Shown here in pieces: positions 1-10,736 of a stretch of DNA of 64,000 nucleotides. Positions within the stretch are counted from its first letter, which is position 1. The number at the start of each line of letters is the position of its first letter. The DNA is from Lithodes maja. Taxonomy: Eukaryota; Arthropoda; Malacostraca; Decapoda; Lithodidae. The position numbers and the translations under genes are program-made. Where the stretch lies: the NCBI GenBank assembly GCA_037953745.1, contig JBAKBP010000682.1:124001-188000 (forward strand), in the 5' to 3' direction. The notes under the pieces were generated by a model. It ran no database searches. It was not told where the DNA came from and saw nothing but the letters and a program-made list of their open reading frames with translations.

Positions 1-1217
1 ATACATGGTTAGTTCATTGATAGGAAGAATTCCTGTGCTACCTGGCAATGACCCGGAAGTCAAAACAGGGGTCAGGTGTACCTCCGCAGGGGTAGGGGTC
101 TCCCTCCTCGGGTGGGTGAAAGGGGTAGGTGCGCATCCTCTCTCTGTGATGGTCGTCTGGGCGGCTGTGGCTGGGGGCTTGCCATATTACAAGTGTTTGT
201 AATAACCCTCTGTTTATGAGACAGATGTGGGTGTTCGTAATACCAAAACCGAAGGTGCCTTGATCAGCTGGTTTAATTGGTTGGGTTGTTAATTGCATGG
301 TTTGTTGGATGTGGTGGAGACTGGGTTGCTAACTCTGCCACATTAATCTGGAAGTATGGCAATAGAGGTTAGTCACTGGCGAGGCGGCTAGCCTCGCACT
401 GACGATCATTTGGTACAGGGTTGTGTAAGGGTTGTGAGGGAATAGATGTCATGCAAAGGGTTAGTAAAGTTCTAATAGTGTTCCTTCCTACTGGGGGAAG
501 GTAGGCTGGATAGGAGTATATATACAAAAGGTTTGAGAATGTTAGTAACGGAAAAGTTAAGGATATTCAGGGGGTATGGTGGAGAGGCTAGGTCAGGAGG
601 GAGTCGAGGAGCGTGGGGGGTTAACGAGAGGGAGAGGGTTAAGGGGGGCTACGTGGAAGTTTGTCCCTAAGGTCTCTGGGCGTAGGGGTGGCATTATGCT
701 ACAGTTGGTATCTTAGACTGGGGGTTAACGACAGAGAAGGTAGGTTAATCAAACGCTACCGGGGGATGAGCAATAGGTGGTGGTATATGAGTCTGGAAAT
801 TATAGAATCATGTGGACTGTGGGGAAGATGAGGTTAGCTGTAGGTGTGTGCTTGACTGTGGGTAAAAGTAGAGAAAAACATAGTGTATTATTACTCGTCA
901 ATACGATGGGTTATGGACACTATTAGTTGACACAATTTCTTGCTGATCTAGTTGTCCCTGGGAACTGCGTTTTCTATGAAATATATACCAAAGAATGCGG
1001 CAGTTCGTAGGGGTAGCTTCGTTATTGTTTCGTGGTAGATATGCGTTGAGACAATGGTAAAAGAGGGTTATCTATACAATCTCTGGTTGGGGTAAGAATT
1101 AGAGTTACTGCATGGTTGCTAACATCCTCAGTCATTATCTCTGTCTAGGTCTTACAGGAATAATGGTTATATAATATACAATGGTGTACCCGTGGGTATC
1201 ATCGTGTACTTAATCTA

Positions 1218-1243
1218 GGGGGGGGGGGGGGGGGGGGGCGGGG
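1218..1243. repeat. Poly-G tract inside the LTR
   Basis: A run of 21 G, one C, then four G. The corresponding position in the subfamily-A LTR on the other strand (around 37380-37440) has no such tract, so it is a private expansion or an assembly artefact. It could form a G-quadruplex. Confidence 0.8.
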
Positions 1244-1709
1244 TTCTTACATAAGATTCCCTGGTTTGATGAACATGGAGTAGAATTGGGCAATACAGGA
1301 ACAATGGAATTTCCTATACCATCTCGTCTGTGCAGGAATATAATTACTGGATTGCTCGCGGCATCTTCAGTCATGAGATATGGCAAGATAGGGCAGGCGT
1401 AATGGTTGCACGATGGTGTACCCGTGGGTATTATAGTTTCTTATCAATTATGACATGGGGGTTAACATATTACTTCTCGGATGGAAGAACATACATAGAT
1501 TTATGGGGGCGGTTTGTCTTCAGAAACTTAGTCTGGCAAGACAAGGTATTTTAGGGTATGTTGATATTGATATCTTAACTTAGGGACAGGGCATGGGTGT
1601 ATTAAATTAAGGTGTATTCATGTTCATCATCATGTAGGTAGAGTCCGGCGGGTAAGAGGTGTAGGACACGAGGGGTAGTGGATACGCGAGGTGGGGGAAG
1701 GGTCAGTGG

Positions 1710-1943
1710 TTAGAAGCGATAGGCAGGTGTGGTTTGGAGCTGCTTAGCCCTGCAGGCTTCGGCCTGTCTGAACTGGTTGGCTTGGTGCCGTCTCTCCTTC
1801 TTTCTTCTCTCACGCTGATCTATGGGGCGTCTGCTCTCACCTGGTCCTTTCGTTCTGTGGGCCTTTCCTTCGGGTGTTTCTGTTCCCGTTTCTTTGTTGT
1901 TCTCGCTCGTGGCTTCCGTGGTGGGCTTCTCGTTCTGGGGCAT
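1710..1943 (-). CDS. LTR-encoded C-terminal part of ORF3 (subfamily A)
   Basis: A 77-codon frame begins at the fifth base of the LTR (TAAA-ATG) and ends PAYRF-stop. It is Lys/Arg/Glu/Gln rich, with no signal peptide, membrane segment or recognised domain. The same frame occurs in every LTR subfamily here. In the 3' LTRs of both Gypsy elements it is in frame with an ORF lying upstream of the polypurine tract, so here it is probably the orphan tail of that ORF. Compared with subfamily B it differs by in-frame gains or losses of 12 and 51 nt, which suggests past protein-level constraint. Function unknown. Confidence 0.5.
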   Translation of the reverse strand: MPQNEKPTTEATSENNKETGTETPEGKAHRTKGPGESRRPIDQRERRKKERRHQANQFRQAEACRAKQLQTTPAYRF

Positions 1944-1947
1944 TTTA

Positions 1948-2501
1948 GTAAAATAGGCGCATATGGATAAGTATTAACCCTTAAAGATCGGGGGCGGACT
2001 TAAGTCCGCCTCCAATTTGCAGCAAGTTAGGAGCATTATTAAGGCTTTTAAAGGGTTAAAATCGAGTGCAAATGGCCGGGAGTGCAGCGGGCCAGACAGC
2101 CGACTCCCAGGGCTTACCGCCGCCCATTAACTCATGTTCCCTGTGTTCTCGAGAGGCCGGCAGTGTAGCCAGTAGTGAGCATAGCTGGGAAAAACATGCC
2201 GCCATATGCTAAACTCCCATGTTACTGGTATCACTGTATGAGAACCACGAGTGCTACGTAGCTCGTTCTGGTCTCAATTTGAAGCTTTTAGCGCCTAGTT
2301 TTTTTATGAATACATTTCTTTTCATGCAGATACTTGATTTATCATTCAGGAGGGCCTGTATATGCCCAAATAAGCCCAAAACCCCCCACTAGACAAGGGT
2401 TAATGATATTTATGGTACGATGACGATTTGAGTTTAGGAAACAGTCTAAATACCTCCGCACAGGGAGGGGTGGTCAATACCCCACCTACGCAGCAGAGAG
2501 G
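1948..2501 (+). mobile_element. Fragment of TTAA element family B, interrupted by E
   Basis: The sequence following the LTR (AATAGGCGCATATGGATAAG) is the right-hand part of family B, as seen near 5575-5700. It resumes after element E as TGATATTTATGGTACGATGA and reaches a right end AGAGAGG next to TTAA at 2502-2505. It is more diverged than the other B copies. The left half has been replaced by the LTR. Confidence 0.6.
1978..2399. mobile_element. TTAA-flanked non-autonomous element, family E (422 bp)
   Basis: Flanked by TTAA at 1974-1977 and 2400-2403. Its ends start CCCTTAAAGATCGGGGGCGG and, on the other strand, CCCTTGTCTAGTGGGGGG. A perfect palindrome GGCGGACTTAAGTCCGCC lies near the left end. 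A second member (D) starts at 10665 and a third (G) at 54932. TTAA duplications with CC-starting ends are typical of piggyBac-type transposition. No transposase is encoded. Confidence 0.7.
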
Positions 2502-2505
2502 TTAA

Positions 2506-2790
2506 ACCCACAAAGTCTTAAGGAAAAATAATCATATTTGCAGCAGTAAAGACATATATTGCGGCAACTAATACTGTAAGAGAAAGCTATAGAAAACACT
2601 AAAGAGAATTATATCCCATACCGGTACGTGATCTAAAATGCATAGGGTAAAACACTGAAATAAGTACTTTGGTCTTTCCTTCCGTAATTGAGTACCGGGT
2701 ACCGCCAACTTCAGCTGGGTGGTATTCTTTGTCCTTCTTCTTCGGCGTATTTACACATGTCGGCCTGTTCCTCTATTAACACTCTCTACT
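2506..2790 (+). repeat. Ancestral sequence X, copy 1, block a
   Basis: Non-coding sequence. From about 2640 it aligns by eye with 56398-56539 (shared GGTAAAACAC, CAACTTCAGCTGG, TTTACAC). In copy 2 the TTAA into which element A inserted is empty (56540-56543). Nothing else is recognised in this block. Confidence 0.55.
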
Positions 2791-2794
2791 TTAA

Positions 2795-3284
2795 CCCTCT
2801 GGGACCGGCTACGCATTCTATAAATATTCCCCGAAACCCGGGGGTTTTGGCCGAAAAACGTCCACGCCTAGGCTACCGTATCTTTGTTATTTTGACTGCT
2901 TCCGCATTCCCGCGCATCCCCAAGTGTAGATGTGTTTTGTACCTGTAAAATGGCATTGAGTAGAGCTCTCTAAGTCAATTGGTTCAGTTGTGATGACTAT
3001 TTCCGTAGAGAGAACTTTGTGGCGATGTCAGCCATATCAGCCACTTTTCAATACTAAACAATAACACACGGGCTGACACAGCCACACAAGAACAAGCGAC
3101 GCCTCTCCTTCTTGTGGTTGGAGATGCGTGGCGTCGGTCCAACCGGCTGTTGTTTACATGCGTCGGACAGACGCCTTTCAAAACAAGCTTACAGGCTTTC
3201 AAGCTGCCGGAGCCTCAGAGCCCTACCGGGTTCCGCGGGCCACGTTTGTTATGGGTGCCTCAGAGCCCTACCGGGTCTGAGGGG
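2795..3284. mobile_element. TTAA-flanked non-autonomous element, family A (490 bp)
   Basis: TTAA at 2791-2794 and 3285-3288. Ends are CCCTCTGGGACCGG and, on the other strand, CCCCTCAGACCCGG. Near the right end the block CTCAGAGCCCTACCGGG occurs twice (about 3214 and 3260). The middle is distantly similar, inverted, to the interior of element C (about 9990-10190). The matching position in X copy 2 is an unoccupied TTAA, which supports precise insertion. Confidence 0.7.
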
Positions 3285-3288
3285 TTAA

Positions 3289-3472
3289 AGGTAAAATATA
3301 TCATATTTAAGCATTTCCATTGGTTTTACCAGTTATTTAGTGAATATGTGTGTGCGTCAGACAAGATTCGCCGATGCGGACAAGGTCTAAAACTTTCTAA
3401 ATATTGATAATCCATGGTACCTTCACTCAAGATGGCTGAACAAGCATAACTGGAATGAACAGCTGACTTGGC
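3289..3472 (+). repeat. Ancestral sequence X, copy 1, block b
   Basis: Aligns by eye with 56544-56591 plus 57239-57385 of copy 2: shared ATATATCATATTTAAGCATT, AGATTCGCCGAT and GGACAAGGTCTAAAACTTTC. Copy 2 carries element H at a point corresponding to about 3345. There are no coding features. Confidence 0.6.
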
Positions 3473-3477
3473 GTTCA
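3473..3477. repeat. Target-site duplication GTTCA, left
   Basis: Matches GTTCA at 7310-7314, immediately outside the two ends of the solo LTR. This pair fixes the LTR boundaries as TAAAATG...CATAACA with a 5-bp duplication, the size typical of Ty3/Gypsy integrases. Confidence 0.9.
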
Positions 3478-5183
3478 TGTTATGCCCTGTTTTTCTACAG
3501 GTTTAACTTGGGTAATGTGAGTTCTAAATGACTGGGTATATAAGGCTGCATGCACAATACAAGATATTATGAGGAATAGAGAACACAAAGAAACACATGG
3601 TAGCAAGTTACATGATCACGTTTATTTATATACCACTGCATAATACTCGTGCAAGACAATATAATAGAATCGAACAACACTAGCATAAGTGGATCTGGAT
3701 GGAGCCTAGTCTCCCACTTCCAACGTTCAGGTATTAATCTTCTGATCACTGGCTTTAATTCAACAGGTTTATATACCGAAGACCATCAATGTTACTTATA
3801 GAATCATATTCACTGTTAGATTTATTACTGGTAGCTCTGGTGCACAAGTAGTAGTTCACAGACTAGATTAGACACGCGTATTTTAGAGTACGGGAATTCT
3901 AGTAACCTCAGGGGGTACTGATCTAAGTTTTATATTCTTGTCTCAGAAATACATAGAACGCAAATCAGTGCGCGAACATTCAGATATCACTAGGGTTTCC
4001 TTCTAGGTAATAATATCTGGATATATGGTTGATTACGAGAGTTAGTATCGCCTGTTAATTATTGAACACTGATACGCTTAGCACTTCCTAATTGAATGGT
4101 TATATGAATTATACTGGGGCAAAGAGATAGCCCCTTCGTAGAAATATTAATTAGTGAATCTCTAAACAGCACAGTAATATGTAGTACTGATAAAGGGAAT
4201 CTTGGGTAGTATCTGATGGGTCTGGTCCTGGTTATCTTGCGTCCATGATGTTGGGGGCTAACGACTGGTTCCGCGGCCGTCCAGGGGGCCCATATGTGCG
4301 AAGTTCTCAAATACGTGGGCAGGTCCTTCTATCCAAATCTGCCACGGAGTCTGCCGGCTCTGGGATCTCACTCCGGAACAACACAAGGGCAGAGCTAGAA
4401 GTTAACTGCAGGGTAGTGACCCCTGGTTGGTGTCTAGCTTTCAACTGATTTGACTGGGGGCGGGAGCTAGATTTATAGGCTCGGTTCTGGACCCTGTAGA
4501 CAGTAGGGATCTCGAGTCTTATGGACTTATTTGAGCTCTCAATAGATATGGGGACTAGGTAAGATGGTATTTACTGTTGTGGCACATGGCTATAGGAAGC
4601 CTTTATATTTTCATATAACTGAGCCTTAGTAAGAGGTACTATTTTGGCTATACTGGAAGTATTTAGGGGAGAGAGACTGGATCTACTTTGCGAGGAGGAT
4701 GGGGACAGCTGTGATACGAGCGTCTCTCTTAGATTGTTCAATCTTCATTCTATGGTATAGCTGAGGTGCTAATTTAGTGATCAGAGTATGCAAGAAAGGT
4801 AAATGGTTTATTGTGAGTTAATAGAGGTTAGTAAAGGTGTTAATCATGCATGGTTAGTTCATCGATAGGAAGAATTCCTGTGCTACCTGGCAATGACTCA
4901 GAAGTCAAAACAGGGGCCAGGTATACCCTCCGCGGGGGGTGGGGGTCTCCCTCCTCGGGTGGGCAAAAAGGGGGAACTGGGCGCCCTCTCTCTGTGATAG
5001 TCGTCCGGCGGCTGTGGCTCGGGGCTTGCCATATCACCAGTGTTTGTAATAACCCCTCCGTGTATGAGACAGATGTGGGCGTCCTTAACCCGGGAACTGC
5101 GGGGAGACTCTTAAGAGTTCCCCCGGCGGACTGCGGGGAGACTCTTAAGAGTGAGTGAAAAAAAAAATCAACTTTTGACATCG

Positions 5184-5218
<35 letters not shown>

Positions 5219-7309
5219 GCCCCTGGGCCATGCAAAATCTCAGTCCTCTACCTCCCCTCCTTCCCCACTTTCCTCCTCTCCTTCAGTTATCACCTATTTT
5301 CCCTGTTATTCCCTTATTCTGAGGTATATTTTCGTGCTAACATTAGCGAGTTGCAAGCAGGGTGTTGTCATCACTGATGGCAAGCGAGTGCAAGAGAGAG
5401 AGAGTATCGATCGACTGTGTCTCAGTGGCCTTGGGGGAAATTGGTGGGAAAGGAGCTTGCCTCACCCATACATTATACAACTCGCGGGCTATATCTCCGA
5501 TTTTGACCATCCAAACGCTGTTTTCACTCGTTTTATTGTTGTTTCAGGTTAATACCTTTATAATCAACCCATAATAGGCACATATGGATAAGTATTAATG
5601 CAATTAATGGTACAATGAATATTTTAGTGACGGAAACACCTCAAATACGTCAGCACAGGGGGACGTTTCCAATTACCCCCATGCGCACTTGTTAGGTTAA
5701 TACCAAAACCGAAGGTGCCTTAGCTAGCTGGTTTTACTCGGCTGGTTGTTAATTGTAGGGTTTGCTGGATGTGGTGGAGACTGGGTTGCTAACTCTGCCA
5801 CATTTATCTGGAAGTATGGCAATAGAAGTTAGTTACTGGCGAGGCGGCTAACCTCGCACAGACGACCATTGGGTGCAGGGTTGTGAATGGGTTGTAAGAG
5901 AATAGATGGCATGCAAGGGGCTAGTAAAGTTCTAATGTTGTTCTGACCTACTAAGTGAAGGTAGGCTGGATAGGAGTATATATATAAAAGGTTGGAGAGC
6001 GTTAGCAACGGACAATTCAAGGATCTTCAAGAGGTATGAGAGAGAGGCTAGGTCGGACAAGAGTAGAGAAGTGCGGGGGTCTTATAATGAGAGGGGAGGA
6101 GTGCAGGGGGGCTATAGGGGAATTTGACCCTAAGGTCTCTGGGCGTGGGGGTGGCATTAGGCTGCAGTTGATATGGAAGTTTGAAAAGGCAGTAGAATAC
6201 GTTAGCCAAATGCTACCGGGGGTATGCAACTATGGGGTGGTTTATGAGTCTGGAAAAGATAGAGTTATGTGATCAGTCCGAGGGGTTATGGATACTATTA
6301 GTTGGCCCTGGGAACTGCATTTTCTATTAAATATAAATATACCAACAACAGCGGCAGTTCGTAGGGGTACTTAGTTATTGTTTCGGGGTACTTATGACAG
6401 ATACTGGTAACCAGGTTATCTTATACAATCTCTGGTTGGGGTAAGAGGTGTATGACACAAAGTAAATTGGCGTAGTGTGGACTGTGGATACGAAGGAGGC
6501 AAGGGGAAGACGTATGACAATTGTGGAAAGTAAATGGAAAAAGGTGAACACAATGGCGGATAAAAAATACTTAACCTAAGGATTGAATACATAGATTTAT
6601 GGGGCGATGGGTCTTCAGAAGCTTAGTCTGGCAAGATAAGATGTTAGGGAATGTTAATATTAATACTTAAACTAAGGATTGCATACATCGATGAACGATG
6701 ACATTATAGTCGTCGTCCTAATAGGTGATGAAACCTGGTTGATCTGTACTTGGCACAATATGACACAAGGACAGTGCCGCTATGTCATATCAATACTGGT
6801 GGCAGTTAATATTAGAGACACTTAGTTACTAGAGGAACAATGCAAGGGGGCGACTGAGCACGGGTTACATATATCTATACTCGTCATGGGAAATTATATA
6901 CAAGGTCTAGGGACAGGCGTGAGTGTTTTAACTTCTAAGATATATAACATCTACTTCTCGGATGTAAGAACATACATAGATATAATTATGGCTGTCTGAT
7001 GTGTTGGCATTGGCTCAACGTCGGGACAGGGCATGGGTGTTTTTAATATGAATGTATATTCCTGTTCATCATCTTTGTAGTTAGGAGTGTAGGACACGAG
7101 GTGTAGTGTACGTGAGGTGTGGAAAATGGTCAGTTTAGAAAAGGTAGATAGGTGCGGCCTGGAGCTGCTTAGCCCTGCGGGCTTGGGCCTGTCTGAATTG
7201 GCTGGCTCGGTCAGCTGGTCCTTTCGTTCTGTGGACCTTTCCTTTGGGTGTTTCTGTGTGGTGTTCGTTCGTGGCTTCTGTGGTGGGCTTCTCGTTCTGG
7301 GGCATTTTA
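3478..7309 (-). mobile_element. Solo Gypsy LTR (minus strand) with perfect target duplication
   Basis: On the minus strand the unit starts TAAAATGCCCC at 7309 and ends GGGCATAACA at 3478. It closely matches the LTRs of Gypsy-2 (38396-41610, 48387-52575). Without the nested TTAA element it is about 3.23 kb. The same GTTCA flanks both sides and no internal region is present, so it arose from a full element by LTR-LTR recombination. The promoter/poly(A) part lies near 3530-3760 (minus). Confidence 0.9.
5099..5696 (+). mobile_element. TTAA element family B, copy B1, inside the solo LTR
   Basis: Flanked by TTAA at 5095-5098 and 5697-5700. The LTR without the insertion is visible at 39905-39915 (other strand), where a single TTAA sits between the same flanks. 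The left end CCCGGGAACTGCGGG is followed by two ACTCTTAAGAGT-type palindromes, then a poly-T tract of about 32 nt (5186-5217), a pyrimidine-rich block and a short GA repeat. Its open frames arise from homopolymers and do not look like genes. Confidence 0.85.
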
Positions 7310-7314
7310 GTTCA
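7310..7314. repeat. Target-site duplication GTTCA, right
   Basis: Partner of 3473-3477. Confidence 0.9.
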
Positions 7315-8460
7315 ATTCCAGAGTTTTGAAATGCATCCTGTGGCAAACTATGGATTTTTATAATACTGTACCGGTATGCAGTTTTTGCAGACGGTCAATT
7401 AAAGTACAGTACAGTACCATTGTGGCAAGAATGTTAAGTGCGGGCGTACCGCCAGCCTTGTTTACACTACGCGTAGTGGCGTCGGACGTTTGCCATCATG
7501 TTCCCGTCTATTTTGACTGTCTTAGGATACAATAATATGTTGAGGGGGGACTTTGCCTCCCCTCAACCCCCCCCATGACAATTGTCATCATCATATATAT
7601 TGCCAGCAGGGGGCAATTACCGAAAAAAATCGCCGTAAAAATAGACGCGAACTTAACCACGGCGATCGACAAATATAAACATGACGGCGGCGGGGGAGGC
7701 GTCGGACATTTGCAATCATGTTCCCATCTATTTTAAATGCCATTGGATACAATAATATGTTGATGGAGGGCTTTGCCCCCCCCCCCTCGACATATTGTCA
7801 TCATCATATATATTGCCAGCAGGGGGCAAATAACCGAAAAAAATCGCCGTCAAAATAGACGCGAAGTTACCCGTGGGGCCGTGGCGATCGCCCTATGTAA
7901 ACATGACGACCGTATGCCCGAACTCTACATCCATCCCACAATTGTTTTGGGTGGCCTGACGCTACTCTTATCGCATAAATCTACCTCTTATATGTTATAT
8001 TTTATATATTTCAAAGTAAGATATGGTCACCATAAGTGTATCAAGTTGAAGCCAAAGCCATTATCCGAACTACGATGTCTAGTGACGATTTTTTGTAATT
8101 ACCTTGGGGAAATAATGGCTATAAATTGCTCAAATTCTATTAATTGTATACTAATTGTGTAATAAATATGTGTTATAGTTATTTATTACATGCTCTTATG
8201 TAGATTGACCATTTAAGCTATTAGTTTTCATATAAAATTAAAGAATAGAGGCCTGTAAGTGGGTGTACAGTAACTGTTCATCCGGGATTCCGACCACCAG
8301 TCTCCCTCAGTCAGTGGTTAAGAAATGGCGGTCTTTCGGTCTCGTCATATTTCAGGCTAATATGAAGAATTTAGCATCAGTATCAGCATTTCCACACGTA
8401 ATTTACAGTTGTTAATAACTGAAAGTCTTGTATGAGTCAGATATGACTAAGAAGAGCTGC
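7315..8460 (+). repeat. Ancestral sequence X, copy 1, block c
   Basis: Matches copy 2 at 57386-57745 and 59002-59165: shared CACCCTGTGGCAAA-like block, TTGTTTTGGGTGGCCTGA, CATAAATCTACCTCTTATAT and CAAAGCTGAAGG further on. Copy 1 has about 500 bp extra (roughly 7415-7940), which holds a tandem duplication. A 129-codon open frame at 7773-8162 crosses a run of C and shows no recognisable protein, so it is not called. Confidence 0.6.
7479..7911 (+). repeat. Two-copy tandem repeat, period about 220 bp
   Basis: Unit 1 starts GCGTCGGACGTTTGCCATCA at 7479; unit 2 starts GCGTCGGACATTTGCAATCA at 7699. Both contain GGATACAATAATATGTTGA, ATATATTGCCAGCAGGGGGC and AAATAGACGCGAA, and end in a TAAACATGACG block. 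Units differ at scattered positions, so the duplication is not recent. Confidence 0.8.
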
Positions 8461-8472
8461 TTAACCCTTCCT

Positions 8473-8490
8473 GCCCGGGTGTCCTGTTAA
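8473..8490. repeat. 18-bp LINE target-site duplication, left
   Basis: GCCCGGGTGTCCTGTTAA is repeated exactly at 9915-9932, bracketing the LINE at 8491-9914. Confidence 0.9.
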
Positions 8491-8491
8491 A

Positions 8492-9586
8492 AGGACAAGA
8501 GCTAATATCATCCCGATATACAAGAATGGAAACCCTGAGGACCCTCTAAACTATAGACCAGTTTCACTTACTAGTATTGTATGCAAGATTTGTGAAAAGC
8601 TAATTAGGAAGAGATGGATGAAAATGTTGGAGAGAAAGAAGATAATAACCCCAAAGCAATTTGGATTTAGAGAAGGGACATCTTGTGTTACCAGTTTGCT
8701 ATGTTATTACAGTAGGGTGATAGATGTACTCCAAGAAAGAGGCGGATGGGTGGACTGCGTCTACTTAGACCTTTCCAAAGCATTCGATAAGGTACCACAT
8801 AAGAGATTGTTATCTAAGCTTGAGACGCTAGGATGTGTCAGGGGGAGTTTGCTGAATTGGATGGAGAGCTATTTAACAGATAGGGAAATGAGGACCAACA
8901 TTAGAGGAACTTACTCATCGTGGCGGAAAGTTGAGAGTGGTGTGCCGCAGGGATCTGTGTTGGCACCTCTCATGTTCCTTATATACGTGAATGACCTGCC
9001 GATAGGCATAAATTTCTACATGTCAATGTTTGCAGACGACGTAAAAATTATGAGACAAATAACAAATAAAAGTAGTTGTGAGGAGCTGCAAGGGAATTTA
9101 GATAAAATATATGAATGGAGCACCAAGTGGAAAATGAAATTTAATATAAGTAAATGCCATGTGTTAAATATGGGAAGAAGTGTGAATAGACCAAATTGGG
9201 AGTACAGGATGGGAGATAATATAATTAGCAAGGCCGAAAAAGAAAAGGATTTAGGGTTGATTATACAAGATAATTTGTCGCCAGAGAAACATATTAACAA
9301 GCTCTTTAGCGGAATGTATGCAATGGACGGGAATATGAAAGTTGCTCTGAACTACTTGGATGAGACCATGGTAGCGAAAATTATGAAGAGTATGATTAGA
9401 CCAAGATTGGAGTATGCAGCAGTGGTGTGGTCCCCGCATCTAAAGAAGCATATTCACAAGTTAGAAAGAATCCAGAGAGCAGTTACTAGATTGGTTCCAA
9501 GTCTCAGAGAACTGCCATATGAAGGGAGGCTAGACAAATTAAATCTACCGAGTTTAAAAGAGAGGAGAGAGAGAGGGGAGACATGA
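8492..9586 (+). pseudogene. LINE reverse transcriptase, 5'-truncated and frameshifted
   Basis: The frame is open from the insertion edge, before the first ATG at 8618. It carries NYRPVSLTSIVCK, then LDLSKAFDKVPH (motif A Asp), PQGSVLAPLMFLIYVNDL, and FADDVK, the catalytic FADD box, intact. Downstream KDLGLIIQDNLSPEKH, RPRLEYAAVVWSP and LERIQRAVTRLVP are typical of the LINE thumb/connection region. The endonuclease and ORF1 are missing. The frame closes at 9586 just after RRERG, and the protein continues in another frame from 9583 (MMYKCTRGLERLDREDIL), so one base has been lost or gained near 9580. It is probably inactive. Confidence 0.9.
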
Positions 9587-9774
9587 TAATGATGTACAAA
9601 TGCACCCGGGGGCTGGAGAGGCTGGATAGGGAGGATATATTAATTATGGATACAGGAATAACTAGAGGCCACAGCTACAAAGTAAAAAGACCTACCTGCA
9701 AGAACGATATCAGGAAGTTTAGCTTCCCTATAGATGTATTGACAAATGGAATGGGCTGGAGGAGGAGGTGGTAG
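9583..9774 (+). pseudogene. C-terminal continuation of the LINE 1 RT ORF
   Basis: This frame takes over where the RT frame ends (overlapping by four bases) and encodes the usual C-terminus after the RRERG block: KCTRGLERLDREDI, then RGHSYKVKRP. It stops at 9774, about 140 bp before the LINE 3' end. Confidence 0.75.
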
Positions 9775-9868
9775 GGGCAAGGAACATCTATATTTTCAAG
9801 AAAAAATTTGATAAAAAGTAGACTGAGAGACGGGACAACACGAGCTTAGCTCAACTCCTGTAAACTAC

Positions 9869-9897
9869 AATTAGGTAAATACAATTAGGTAAATACC
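9869..9897 (+). repeat. LINE 3' tail, AATTAGGTAAATAC repeats
   Basis: Two copies of ACAATTAGGTAAATAC close the element, followed by a short A-rich stretch before the right target duplication. Confidence 0.8.
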
Positions 9898-9914
9898 ACA
9901 AAAGAAGGGCAGGA

Positions 9915-9932
9915 GCCCGGGTGTCCTGTTAA
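9915..9932. repeat. 18-bp LINE target-site duplication, right
   Basis: Exact partner of 8473-8490. Confidence 0.9.
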
Positions 9933-10344
9933 TAGGCAGTAATCTTTCAAGCCTATCCAGCTTGGTCTGAACGCCGAGCGTCCGACGCATGTAAACAAAG
10001 CCGATCGTTGCGTCACCGCACCTCCGAAAACAAGAAGGAGACGTCGGATCAATGTTATTGTTGTGACGTAAGACGAAATTAGTGTCTGAAAAGCTCCGAT
10101 ATTGTTAACATCGCGGAAAAATTCGCTCCACTGAAATCGTCATCACAACTGAACCAGTTGACTTACAGAGCTCTACTCAACGCCAGTCTACAGATTGAAA
10201 ACCGCACTACATTTATAAATATAAATAAATAAATGTTTATAAATAAACAAAAATACGGTAGCCTAGGCCTAGACGTTTTTCGGCCAGATTGCCCGGGTAT
10301 CCCACACTGTCCTTTGGAGGACCAACCCGGGCCACGAGGGTTAA

Positions 10345-10660
10345 AATGGCGAAAATAGGAATACAGTATATTGAGACGATTCTGATGGCTTTACAGCGAC
10401 CTGTTGGTAAATAGTCTAATTACGTATTATTATGTGGCATTTATACAAAATATGCATATGTATGCAAAGCTGAAGGCTTTCTGAATCATATGTAGGTGTT
10501 TGTGGAAATATATGAGTTAAATTACCAACGTTATAAGGGTGGTACCAATTTGCGGAAAAACAGAACTTGTTTATGTTCACCGATAAATTCGCCGTTTCAT
10601 GCCAACTTCACGAAGGTTCACAATGTAATTACATGGCTACCGTAAGCCGATTTTAGTGTT
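10345..10660 (+). repeat. Ancestral sequence X, copy 1, block d
   Basis: Matches copy 2 at 59169-59476: shared TATGCATATGTATGCAAAG-like and CTGAAGGCTTTCTGAATCAT blocks, CACGAAGGTTCAC and CATGGCTACCGTAAGCCGAT. The match stops at the TTAA where element D inserted (10661-10664). No coding content. Confidence 0.65.
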
Positions 10661-10725
10661 TTAACCCTTAACTGGCGGGGCCCGCCTTAAGTCGGGCTCC
10701 AATTTGCAGCAAGTTAGGAGCATTA

Positions 10726-10736
10726 TTAAGGCTTTT
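10726..10736. repeat. LINE 2 target duplication, left
   Basis: TTAAGGCTTTT, repeated at 11873-11883. The uninterrupted sequence is visible in element E at about 2038-2050. Confidence 0.85.

Larger units (their letters stand above)
1..1947 (-). mobile_element. Ty3/Gypsy LTR, subfamily A, partial (runs off left edge)
   Basis: Read on the minus strand this begins at 1947 with TAAAATGCCCC and continues to the window edge, so it is the 5' portion of an LTR. It matches the LTR at 36881-38395 closely, including the longer version of the small ORF at the LTR start. The expected 5-bp target duplication next to 1947 would be GTAAA (1948-1952). Its partner lies outside the window and cannot be checked. 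No protein gene is needed to explain this stretch. Confidence 0.85.
8491..9914 (+). mobile_element. 5'-truncated non-LTR retrotransposon (LINE 1)
   Basis: Lies between exact 18-bp direct repeats. It opens inside the RT coding region and ends with a short tail in which AATTAGGTAAATAC is repeated (about 9869-9897). Truncation at the 5' end, a long target duplication and a 3' simple tail are the marks of target-primed reverse transcription. Motif style resembles CR1/Jockey-type LINEs; the clade was not tested. Confidence 0.9.
8465..10340. mobile_element. TTAA-flanked element, family C, carrying a LINE
   Basis: TTAA at 8461-8464 and 10341-10344. Ends CCCTTCCTGCCCGGGTG and, on the other strand, CCCTCGTGGCCCGGGTT are clearly inverted repeats. 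Without the LINE and its duplication the element is about 434 bp. In X copy 2 the target is an empty TTAA at 59165-59168 (GAGCTGCTTAAATTGG), so both the filled and the empty allele-like site are present in this window. Confidence 0.75.

Noticed and set aside
38..298. ORFs of about 65-86 codons recurring in every LTR (TLVIWQAPSHSR, GRIPVLPGND types)
   Set aside because: They recur only because the LTR recurs. The frame is not maintained consistently between subfamilies, unlike the LTR-start ORF.
5151..5552. Repeated ORFs with a WPLGHAKSQSSTSPPSPL-type protein in family B copies
   Set aside because: They depend on poly-T or poly-A tracts of varying length and pyrimidine-rich repeats, and occur in elements mobilised without encoding a transposase. 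Nothing indicates coding.
7773..8162. 129-codon ORF in X copy 1
   Set aside because: It crosses a C homopolymer and a diverged tandem repeat. The counterpart in X copy 2 is not open and no domain is visible.
9016..9300. Minus-strand ORF opposite the LINE 1 RT
   Set aside because: Antisense shadow of the RT coding sequence.
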